A DNA stretch of 40,900 nt from Oscillospiraceae bacterium (GTDB lineage: Bacteria > Bacillota > Clostridia > Oscillospirales > CAG-272). The position numbers and the translations under genes are program-made. The stretch spans positions 1 to 40,900 of the forward strand of contig SVQN01000019.1 in NCBI GenBank assembly GCA_015065295.1. The letters run 5' to 3'. Shown piece by piece: positions 1 through 6,103 of this stretch (its first letter is position 1; every line of letters begins with the position of its first letter). The notes under the pieces were generated by a model that saw nothing but the letters and a program-made list of their open reading frames with translations, was not told where the DNA came from and did not search any database.

Positions 1-91
1 CTGTACATTCTGAAAAATCGAAAAGAAACCGTTCGTCTTCCCGTACACCATTCATCCATGCCCATTCCTTCCGATTTTTCAGAATGTACAG
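1..91. repeat. 20-bp perfect inverted repeat at window edge
   Basis: Bases 1-20 are the exact reverse complement of 72-91, with 51 bases between. Both arms lie inside the coding frame of the XRE regulator, where such a long perfect palindrome is unexpected. The left arm begins at base 1, so it may be longer outside the window. Confidence 0.85.
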
Positions 92-1099
92 CAGATATGA
101 CGGTTCGATAACGGCAAACGCATTTGTACAGTAGCCGATGTATTCCCGGCTTCCATCCGGAAAAACAGCGAATGTGTGGTCTTTAGTCAATCCGATACCG
201 CCGAATCCCGTAGGCAGAACAGCATCCTTCGGAATCCGGAACCATGCGTCAAACATCCGCAGAGCACGTTCAAAGCACTCCCATCCCTCATGCTCAGCTT
301 CCACGCCGATACCGAACAGACAAGCCGCCAGAACCAGCGTTTCATACGAATACAGGCCAATCCATGCGGCAGGCAATTCTCCCTGCACTTTCAGCGCATC
401 CAGAATTGCAAGGGATTGCCGCTGAACCTCCGCCTTTTTTTGCGCCCCGACCTGATCCGGGTAACGTTTCTGGAAATATTCACTGAAATGAAGAACGCGC
501 GCCAGATCATGCCACAGAATGCCTTGCTCCAAGTTGCCATCAAGAATCAGGCAGTGTGCACGGACACTTTCCTGACGCAGGAGTGATCTTCGCGGCAGAC
601 GCGCAATCCATTTTCCGCGTTCTTCCCTCGGACGAAGACGGCACATTGTAAAAAGTACACTCTCCCGCAAATCGGGATCCGGCGTTTCTGCAAGAATTTT
701 CCGGCAAAGCTCCTCCACAAACGGCGCGAGGATTTTCTGTTCCTCCGGCTGCATGGAATAAATCGTACTGATGATCCGGTGCATAAGAACACAGTCGTGC
801 GGATCAGAACGATATTCTTCCAAAAGCCGTTCAAGACGTTCGGCAGGTTCTTTGATCCCGGAAATTTCCTGATACACCGCTCGTTTCCGTTCGCGCAGAC
901 TGACAGAATCATTTCCCATCAGTTCGTCAATGGAAATTTTGAAGTAATTTGCGATCACCGGCAGCATGGCAATATCCGGCGCACCGCCGCGTTCCCAGTT
1001 GGAAACAGACTGTGGTGTAACGCCAAGTTCTGCGGCAAGCTGTTCCTGCGTCAGGTGTGCCGCTTTACGATATTTGTGAATCTGACTGGACAACTGCAT
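1..1099 (-). CDS. XRE-family helix-turn-helix transcriptional regulator, 3' end cut by window edge
   Basis: An open frame of 366 codons runs from ATG at 1099 to the left edge with no stop. Residues about 6-60 form a Cro/cI-type HTH: LTQEQLAAELGVTPQSVSNWE, followed by a recognition of the type ISIDELMG that usually closes this domain. The remaining 300 residues are helical, rich in Leu, Glu and Arg, with no domain I recognise; this layout (XRE head plus long helical tail) is common in Clostridia and often senses a peptide or another protein, but no ligand can be inferred here. The start is supported by GGAGG seven bases upstream and a promoter at 1132-1161. It lies downstream of the small membrane protein on the same strand with a terminator-like hairpin between. 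The last 91 bases contain a 20-bp perfect inverted repeat, so the extreme 3' end may be affected by an assembly artefact. Confidence 0.85.
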   Translation of the reverse strand, partial: MQLSSQIHKYRKAAHLTQEQLAAELGVTPQSVSNWERGGAPDIAMLPVIANYFKISIDELMGNDSVSLRERKRAVYQEISGIKEPAERLERLLEEYRSDPHDCVLMHRIISTIYSMQPEEQKILAPFVEELCRKILAETPDPDLRESVLFTMCRLRPREERGKWIARLPRRSLLRQESVRAHCLILDGNLEQGILWHDLARVLHFSEYFQKRYPDQVGAQKKAEVQRQSLAILDALKVQGELPAAWIGLYSYETLVLAACLFGIGVEAEHEGWECFERALRMFDAWFRIPKDAVLPTGFGGIGLTKDHTFAVFPDGSREYIGYCTNAFAVIEPSYLLYILKNRKEWAWMNGVREDERFLFDFSECT

Positions 1100-1131
1100 G
1101 GATTCCTCCGCTTTTTTGTTGGTGATATTGT

Positions 1132-1161
1132 ATTATATCATACCTTCATTTGCTCTGTCCA
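1132..1161 (-). promoter_or_regulatory. Promoter of the XRE regulator
   Basis: On the minus strand, TGGACA (1161-1156) is followed after 18 bases by TATAAT (1137-1132). A TG one base before the -10 makes it an extended -10 promoter. It sits about 33 bases before the start codon. Confidence 0.65.
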
Positions 1162-1178
1162 TCCAGCATTTTGCAAAT

Positions 1179-1201
1179 AAACTCAAACGCAGCTTGAGTT
1201 T
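1179..1201 (-). terminator. Hairpin between the two minus-strand genes, likely terminator
   Basis: AAACTCAA and TTGAGTTT form an 8-bp stem with a 7-base loop just after the stop codon of the 1211-1684 gene. T-rich bases flank both sides, but there is no long T-run, so termination may be weak. Confidence 0.5.
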
Positions 1202-1210
1202 TTCGCTATA

Positions 1211-1684
1211 TTAATACAGATTCCACCCGAGCAGACATAAAACCGTGCGGGTAAGCAGGAACCATCCCGCCATGAACCCCGCCAGCAGTCCACGGAATTT
1301 CGTCGGGGACAGGTTCAGGTTCCGCATCCGGAGGGTAAACAGGTGGTATTTATAAAACATAATTCCGTACGCCGGAAGCAAATATGCCCCGCCGACATAA
1401 TGGATCGCCATCACGGTCAGCAGAATGGCCGCCAACAGAAAAAATCGCATGAGCCTCCGTCGGATGAACCGCCACGGCACCAGAAGATAATACGTTCTCT
1501 CCTCCCGCAGAAGCTGATCGAGCATAAGGGCTTCGTAATCCATAAAAGCCGTGTACAGCTCATCGACCTGCTGTTCCGGATATAGTTTTCCGGTATCAAT
1601 CATTTTTCCGGCGGTCGAATGAATCGCCAAACGTGCTTCCTGTCCCCGGCATTCATCCATAAAATCCCGTTCTCTTTTTGTCAT
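1211..1684 (-). CDS. Hypothetical membrane protein, 157 aa
   Basis: I do not recognise a family. The N-terminal 75 residues are charged and probably cytoplasmic. They are followed by hydrophobic segments at about residues 79-108 (two short segments around a Gly-Gly turn) and 132-155, ending with LLGWNLY. A basic stretch (RFIRRRLMR) before the first segment suggests the positive-inside side. The start at 1684 is backed by an AAAGGAGG site six bases upstream and a promoter at 1717-1746. It is transcribed toward the XRE regulator gene. Function unknown. Confidence 0.7.
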   Translation of the reverse strand: MTKRERDFMDECRGQEARLAIHSTAGKMIDTGKLYPEQQVDELYTAFMDYEALMLDQLLREERTYYLLVPWRFIRRRLMRFFLLAAILLTVMAIHYVGGAYLLPAYGIMFYKYHLFTLRMRNLNLSPTKFRGLLAGFMAGWFLLTRTVLCLLGWNLY

Positions 1685-1716
1685 TGTCCCCTCCTTTTAT
1701 ATTTTTCCATATAAAA

Positions 1717-1746
1717 ATTATACCACATCGAAAATTTCTGCGTCAA
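1717..1746 (-). promoter_or_regulatory. Promoter of the small membrane protein gene
   Basis: Minus strand TTGACG (1746-1741), 18-base spacer, TATAAT (1722-1717), followed by an AT-rich leader and a strong ribosome site. Confidence 0.75.
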
Positions 1747-1815
1747 TCACTTAACGTGTGAAACAACACTCACTTAAAAGTTGAGAAAATTTCCGAAAAA
1801 CTTTTCCGAACCCCC

Positions 1816-1844
1816 TTGACAAATCCGCATCCCAGTGGTATAAT
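1816..1844 (+). promoter_or_regulatory. Consensus sigma-A promoter of tRNA-Leu
   Basis: TTGACA (1816-1821), 17-base spacer, TATAAT (1839-1844): a perfect match to the housekeeping consensus, as expected for a stable RNA gene. The mature tRNA starts about 29 bases after the predicted transcription start. Confidence 0.9.
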
Positions 1845-1879
1845 ATCTAATGTTGACGGAAGCAATTCCAACAACGAAT

Positions 1880-1961
1880 GCGGAAGTGGCGGAACTGGCA
1901 GACGCGCACGTTTGAGGGGCGTGTGGTTCACACCGTACGGGTTCAAGTCCCGTTTTCCGCA
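1880..1961 (+). tRNA. tRNA-Leu, anticodon GAG
   Basis: A class II tRNA of 82 bases without an encoded CCA. The acceptor stem GCGGAAG pairs with TTTCCGC with one G-U at the base, and discriminator A is 1961. The anticodon stem CACGT/GCGTG encloses loop TTGAGGG with GAG at the centre. A long variable arm follows. The T arm is ACGGG/CCCGT around TTCAAGT. The GAG anticodon reads CUC and CUU leucine codons. It has its own promoter and terminator. Confidence 0.95.
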
Positions 1962-1962
1962 T

Positions 1963-1990
1963 AAAACCGACTCTGATGAGTCGGTTTTTT
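1963..1990 (+). terminator. Rho-independent terminator after tRNA-Leu
   Basis: ACCGACTC and GAGTCGGT pair around a TGAT loop and are followed by a T-run; flanking A and T runs extend the stem. Confidence 0.9.
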
Positions 1991-2011
1991 CTTTGTCGTT
2001 CGCATTTTTCA

Positions 2012-2040
2012 TTGACTTATTCCACAAAATCGTGTATAAT
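2012..2040 (+). promoter_or_regulatory. Promoter of the NusG_II / Gx transporter / ApbE operon
   Basis: TTGACT (2012-2017), 17-base spacer, TATAAT (2035-2040). The transcription start would fall at about 2047, exactly where the tandem operator-like repeats begin. Confidence 0.8.
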
Positions 2041-2046
2041 AAATCA

Positions 2047-2091
2047 GTATGGGTTTCCCCATCCAACAAGTATGGGTACCCCATCCAACAA
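2047..2091 (+). repeat. Two tandem operator-like repeats at the transcription start
   Basis: Units 2047-2069 and 2070-2091 are nearly identical direct repeats. Each holds a short dyad (ATGGG...CCCAT) followed by CCAACAA. They start at the predicted +1 and fill the 5' leader. This could be a repressor operator or a pair of RNA hairpins recognised by a protein. No known motif was matched. Confidence 0.7.
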
Positions 2092-2112
2092 CATTTTTCA
2101 AAGGCGGCCGAC

Positions 2113-2508
2113 ATGGCAGATTTTCCTTATCCTTCCCGTAAACTGACCGTTTCCGACGTTCTGATCGTCGGACTGCTTCTGCTCGCCGCCGTGATTTCCG
2201 CATTTTTTACGCTTTCCCGCGATGCCGGTACGACCTGCACTGTCCGGTACGGCTCCTGCACCGAGACTTTTTCTCTCCGCGAGGATCGTGTGATCCCCGT
2301 CCTCTCGAACGGACATTCACTGACTGTAGTCATCGAAAACGGTGCGGTCTCCGTCACGGAATCCGACTGTCCGGACGGGGTCTGCGTGAACAGCGGTACA
2401 ATTTCCCGCACCGGTCAGGCCATCGTCTGCGTTCCCGCCGAAGTGACGGTACGCATTGACGGAAGACGCAGCGGCAGCGCGGACATCATTGCCGGAGGTG
2501 CGCCATGA
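2113..2508 (+). CDS. NusG domain II-containing membrane-anchored protein (EetA-like)
   Basis: 131 aa. A short basic N-terminus is followed by one membrane span at about residues 14-36 and then an extracytoplasmic beta-rich domain with the motif ESDCPDGVCVNSG, typical of the NusG_II (DUF1312) family. Despite the name it is not the elongation factor. In Listeria the homologous EetA acts with EetB and an ApbE-type flavin transferase in flavin-based extracellular electron transfer. Here the next two genes are exactly a Gx transporter and an ApbE. The reading frame stays open upstream through the tRNA, but the start at 2113 is chosen because it lies downstream of promoter and leader; the ribosome site (AAAGG) is modest. 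The stop overlaps the next start (ATGA). Confidence 0.85.
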   Translation: MADFPYPSRKLTVSDVLIVGLLLLAAVISAFFTLSRDAGTTCTVRYGSCTETFSLREDRVIPVLSNGHSLTVVIENGAVSVTESDCPDGVCVNSGTISRTGQAIVCVPAEVTVRIDGRRSGSADIIAGGAP

Positions 2509-3026
2509 AAATGCCCGCTTCCGACCGCCGGGTCATGCGCGCTGCCGAAAACGCCGCGTTCCTCTCGCTCGCGCTGATCCTCTCGTTTGTGGAATCGTTT
2601 CTTCCGGCGGCGGTTCTTCCCCTCCCCGGGTTCAAAATCGGACTCGCCAACCTTGCCATCCTCGCCGTCTTCTACCGGACACACCGTCTCGCAGACACGG
2701 CGGTTCTTTCACTCAGCCGCTGTCTGATTACGTTTTTTCTGTTCGGGAGCGTCACCTCGCTCCTGTTCAGTCTGTGCGGCGGCGCGATGGTTCTCGGAAT
2801 GCTGTTGTTCCTGAAGCTCCTGCGGGTGCGCGGGCTGAGCTTTATCGGCGTATCCGTCCTCTGTGCAGCGGCGCACAACCTCGGACAGCTCCTCGCGGCG
2901 GTCGTTCTGACCGGAACGGCGGTGCTTGCCTATACTCCCGCACTGTTCGCCGCGTCCGCTCTCTACGGCACGGTCAACGGGATTATTCTGAATCAAATGC
3001 CGGAATTTATCACGAAAAAGCCATGA
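2505..3026 (+). CDS. Gx transporter family membrane protein (EetB-like)
   Basis: 173 aa, mostly hydrophobic, with five or six membrane spans. The segment PGFKIGLANLAILAVFY is characteristic of the Gx_transp family, often mis-annotated as heptaprenyl diphosphate synthase component I. Family members resemble substrate-binding (S) subunits of ECF transporters. EetB of Listeria is a relative in the electron-transfer locus. It is translationally coupled on both sides: its ATG overlaps the NusG_II stop, and its stop overlaps the ApbE start. A second ATG two codons downstream is an equally possible start. Substrate unknown; a quinone or flavin precursor is an inference from context only. Confidence 0.85.
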   Translation: MKMPASDRRVMRAAENAAFLSLALILSFVESFLPAAVLPLPGFKIGLANLAILAVFYRTHRLADTAVLSLSRCLITFFLFGSVTSLLFSLCGGAMVLGMLLFLKLLRVRGLSFIGVSVLCAAAHNLGQLLAAVVLTGTAVLAYTPALFAASALYGTVNGIILNQMPEFITKKP

Positions 3027-4027
3027 AACTACGAATTTTTGCCCTGATTCTCACGTTCGTCCTGCTCTTCTCCGGATGTGCATTTTTTGAAAAGGACGAA
3101 TACCGCGACACCGTCTTTTTTGCCATGGACACATATATCACCGTCCGGCTGGCGTGTACGGGAGTCACGGAAGAACGGCTTGATGAAGTCTCGGCGGAAT
3201 GCGAACGCATCGTCCGCGAACTGGAGTCCGTTCTCTCGGCGCACGATCCGGAAAGCGAACTGTACGCCCTCAACCACAGCGATACGGAATTCACGGAAAT
3301 CAGCGATACGCTGGAAACCGTGCTGGTCACGGTGGCTGACATTCACGGAATCACAAACGGCGCGTACGACTGCACGCTCGGCGGTCTCGCGGAACTCTGG
3401 AATATCACGGGCGGCGGACCGGTTCCCGTGCAGGAAGACATTGATGCCGTCCTCGCACACGCCGGGCACGATAAAATCACCCTTGACGAAAAGCGGAATA
3501 CCGTCATGCGTCCCGACCCGGACGTACAGCTCGACCTCGGCGGCATCGGAAAAGGTGCGGCGGCAGACGAACTGGTACGGTATCTCGAAACGACCGGCAT
3601 TCCCTACGGACTGGTTTCCGTCGGTGGAACAATCGGCGTATTCGGAGACAAGCCCGACGGTACGCCGTACAAAATCGGCATCCGCGATCCCGACGATCCG
3701 GACGGGGTCATCGGCTATTTTCTCATTGACGAAGGATTTGTCGCCGTTTCCGGGGATTACGAGCGGTATTTTGAGGAAAACGGTGTACGATATCATCATA
3801 TTTTTGATCCGTCCACGGGATATCCGGCAAACAGCGGTCTGCGTTCGGCGGCTGTACACTCTCCGAGCGGCGCGCAGGCGGACGCACTGTCCACCGCCCT
3901 GTTCGTCATGGGCACGGATGCGTCGCTGGAACTGTATGAAAATCACGGCGGATTTGAAGCCGTACTGGTGTCGGGTGACGGCATTGTACAGACCGAAGGT
4001 GCTCGGACGGAATTTGTAAAACCGTAA
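3023..4027 (+). CDS. apbE: FAD:protein FMN transferase, ApbE family lipoprotein
   Basis: 334 aa. It has a lipoprotein signal peptide with lipobox LFSGC (lipidated Cys19), so it sits on the outer face of the membrane. ApbE enzymes move FMN from FAD onto a Thr of secreted target proteins. Visible family motifs are AMDTYITVRL (about residue 34), DLGGIGKGAAADEL (about 172-185), SVGGTIGVFG (about 198-207; many relatives have an Asn in the GGN position, here GGT), and the C-terminal block HHIFDPSTGYPANSG. Length is normal. The start overlaps the stop of the Gx transporter gene. No clear FMN-acceptor protein (FMN-binding domain) is encoded in the window, so its substrate must lie elsewhere. Confidence 0.93.
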   Translation: MKLRIFALILTFVLLFSGCAFFEKDEYRDTVFFAMDTYITVRLACTGVTEERLDEVSAECERIVRELESVLSAHDPESELYALNHSDTEFTEISDTLETVLVTVADIHGITNGAYDCTLGGLAELWNITGGGPVPVQEDIDAVLAHAGHDKITLDEKRNTVMRPDPDVQLDLGGIGKGAAADELVRYLETTGIPYGLVSVGGTIGVFGDKPDGTPYKIGIRDPDDPDGVIGYFLIDEGFVAVSGDYERYFEENGVRYHHIFDPSTGYPANSGLRSAAVHSPSGAQADALSTALFVMGTDASLELYENHGGFEAVLVSGDGIVQTEGARTEFVKP

Positions 4028-4071
4028 GCTCTCATACAACAGTTTATTATAGAAGGAATAAAACCGAAGCT

Positions 4072-5481
4072 ATGGCAGCAAACTATATCGAATCCAAAAT
4101 CATCGACCCCACCGTCGCGCCGGAACTGGCGGTTGCGGACAAAGTCGCCGCACGTCATTCAAAGCGCGGGGTCACGCCGAAGTATTTTATCCAGACCTTC
4201 GGCTGCCAGCAGAACGAGGCGGACAGCGAACGTCTCGCGGGGCTGTGCGAAACGATGGGCTATGTCCGCGCGGAAACTCCGCAGGAAGCTCTCCTGATTC
4301 TCGTGAACACCTGCGCCATCCGTGAACACGCGGAAAAGAAGGCACTGTCCATCATCGGGCAGTACAAGCATATCAAGGACGCGAACCCGGATGTGGTGAT
4401 CGGCATCGGCGGATGTATGGTCACGCAGGAAGCGCGGGCGATGAAGCTGAAAATGAGCTATCCCTACGTCTCGTTCACGTTTGACACAGGGGCGATCCAC
4501 CGCGTTCCCTCGCTGGTACTGGCTGCCCTCGAAAAGAAGACCCGTCAGTTCGTCCTCAGCGACAACTGGACGATCGCGGAAGGTCTGCCGATTGCGCGGA
4601 CCTCGAAGCACATGGCATGGCTGTCGATCATGTACGGCTGCAACAATTTCTGCTCGTACTGCATCGTTCCCTACGTCCGCGGACGGGAACGGAGCCGCCG
4701 TGCCGAAGACATTCTGGAAGAAGCAAAGCAGCTCATCGCCGACGGTGCGCGTGACATCACCCTGCTCGGGCAGAACGTGAACTCGTACAACGGCGGAGAC
4801 GGCTGTGATATTGCCGAACTCCTGCACCGGATCGCCGCACTGGACGGAGATTTCCGTCTGCGGTTCATGACGAGCCACCCGAAGGACGCATCCGACCGTC
4901 TCATCGAAGCGATGGCAACGGAAGAAAAGATCGTGAAGCACTTCCACCTGCCGGTGCAGTCAGGATCAGACGAAATCCTGAAGCAGATGAACCGGAAGTA
5001 CACGGCGGAAGCATATCTCGAAAAAATCGCCAAGCTGCGCGCGGCGGTGCCGGACGTTTCGATCACATCGGACATCATCGTCGGGTTCCCCGGTGAAACG
5101 GAAGAGGATTTTGAAGGCACGCTCCGTATGCTGGAAGCGGCGCGCTACGATATGATCTTCTCGTTCATCTACTCCCCCAGAAACGGTACGCCGGCGGCGA
5201 AGATGGAAAATCAGGTGCCGCACGACGTTTCGACCGCGCGGTTTGAACGTCTGCTGGCAACGCAGAACAAAATCTCCGACGAGCGCAACGCGCGTTTTCT
5301 CGGACGGAAGCTCCGCGTACTGGCGGAAGACGTCAGCAAGAACGACGAAGCAATGCTCACCGGACGCGGAGACCCGGTACGCCCCGTTCATTTTTCGGGA
5401 AGCCGGGAACTGATCGGACAGTTTGTTGACGTGGAAGTCACGGGTGTCTCGACGTTCTGTCTGGAAGCGAAAATCATTTAA
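4072..5481 (+). CDS. miaB: tRNA-2-methylthio-N6-dimethylallyladenosine synthase MiaB
   Basis: 469 aa, normal for the family. It adds a methylthio group at C2 of i6A37 in tRNAs that read codons starting with U. Domains in order: N-terminal methylthiotransferase domain with cluster cysteines C45 (FGCQQN), C81 (NTCAIRE) and C115 (GGCMVT); radical SAM domain with C190, C194 and C197 (GCNNFCSYC); C-terminal TRAM domain ending near residue 469. IVPYVRGRERSR after the radical SAM motif separates it from the RimO paralog at 20153. A site AGAAGGAA precedes the ATG. It heads the miaB-ylbF-mutS-mutL run common in Clostridia. Confidence 0.96.
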   Translation: MAANYIESKIIDPTVAPELAVADKVAARHSKRGVTPKYFIQTFGCQQNEADSERLAGLCETMGYVRAETPQEALLILVNTCAIREHAEKKALSIIGQYKHIKDANPDVVIGIGGCMVTQEARAMKLKMSYPYVSFTFDTGAIHRVPSLVLAALEKKTRQFVLSDNWTIAEGLPIARTSKHMAWLSIMYGCNNFCSYCIVPYVRGRERSRRAEDILEEAKQLIADGARDITLLGQNVNSYNGGDGCDIAELLHRIAALDGDFRLRFMTSHPKDASDRLIEAMATEEKIVKHFHLPVQSGSDEILKQMNRKYTAEAYLEKIAKLRAAVPDVSITSDIIVGFPGETEEDFEGTLRMLEAARYDMIFSFIYSPRNGTPAAKMENQVPHDVSTARFERLLATQNKISDERNARFLGRKLRVLAEDVSKNDEAMLTGRGDPVRPVHFSGSRELIGQFVDVEVTGVSTFCLEAKII

Positions 5482-5534
5482 GCCAACCAAAAAAATTCAC
5501 ATAAAAATCTCCCTGTATTGAAAGGAACACCATC

Positions 5535-5948
5535 ATGGAAGAACTTCTCACTCCCGAAATGAAAGCCGTTATCGCCAGCCTCGGCGAACTCATCAAGGCA
5601 GACCCCCGTCACCTCGCCATCCGCGAAGCCATTGACGAATACGAACGCTCCGAAGAGCTGAACAACCTCATCGCGGAATACAATATGCAGCAGAACGCCC
5701 TCGCCGATGCCTACGGCAAGAACGGCGAATCCGACGACGCTCTCCGTACCGTTGTCCAGTCCCGCATCGACGCGCTCTACGACCAGATCACCGAACATCC
5801 GGTCTACGTTGCCTACGTTGACGCAAAGCAGGCATTCGACGCGCTCACCAACGAAGTGTACGGCGAACTCCAGTTCGTGATTACCGGCCAGCGTCCCTGC
5901 TCTCACGACTGCTCCTCCTGCCACTCCGACTGCGGTCATCATCATTAA
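5535..5948 (+). CDS. YlbF/YmcA-family protein with Cys/His-rich tail
   Basis: 137 aa. Residues about 5-115 are helical and match the YlbF/YmcA (Com_YlbF) family: LIKADPRHLAIREAIDEYE, followed by DQITEHPVYVAYVDAKQAFDAL. In Bacillus, YlbF, YmcA and YaaT form a complex that assists RNase Y in mRNA maturation and can carry Fe-S clusters. The last 17 residues hold four Cys and five His (CSHDCSSCHSDCGHHH), a likely metal or Fe-S site. The start has a clear AAAGGA site. It lies between miaB and mutS, the usual Clostridial place. The RNase Y link is family knowledge, not shown here. Confidence 0.88.
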   Translation: MEELLTPEMKAVIASLGELIKADPRHLAIREAIDEYERSEELNNLIAEYNMQQNALADAYGKNGESDDALRTVVQSRIDALYDQITEHPVYVAYVDAKQAFDALTNEVYGELQFVITGQRPCSHDCSSCHSDCGHHH

Positions 5949-5963
5949 TTCAATGGAGTTTTC

Positions 5964-6020
5964 GCGGGGAACCTTTTTTAAGGAAAAAGGTTCCCCGCAC
6001 CCCTCCAAAAACCTTTTCAA
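5964..6020 (+). repeat. Family-1 palindromic intergenic repeat, copy a (terminator-like)
   Basis: A 15-bp perfect stem (5964-5978 with 5984-5998, arm GCGGGGAACCTTTTT) is followed by the tail ACCCCTCCAAAAACCTTTT. It lies 16 bases after the ylbF-like stop. Five other copies in the window share the stem and the tail. The T-rich 5' arm and A-rich 3' arm do not give a classic T-run on this strand, so it is a mobile-type repeat that may also stop transcription or protect mRNA ends. Confidence 0.85.
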
Positions 6021-6103
6021 ATAAAAAAACTGACTTTGTTTTTCCGGAATTTCAAGAAAACTTTCTTCTGACAGATCAAGAATTTTACTGAGGTGTACAC
6101 GTT

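Noticed and set aside
138-586. Three plus-strand ORFs at the left edge
   Set aside because: All lie opposite the XRE regulator frame and lack ribosome sites or domains.
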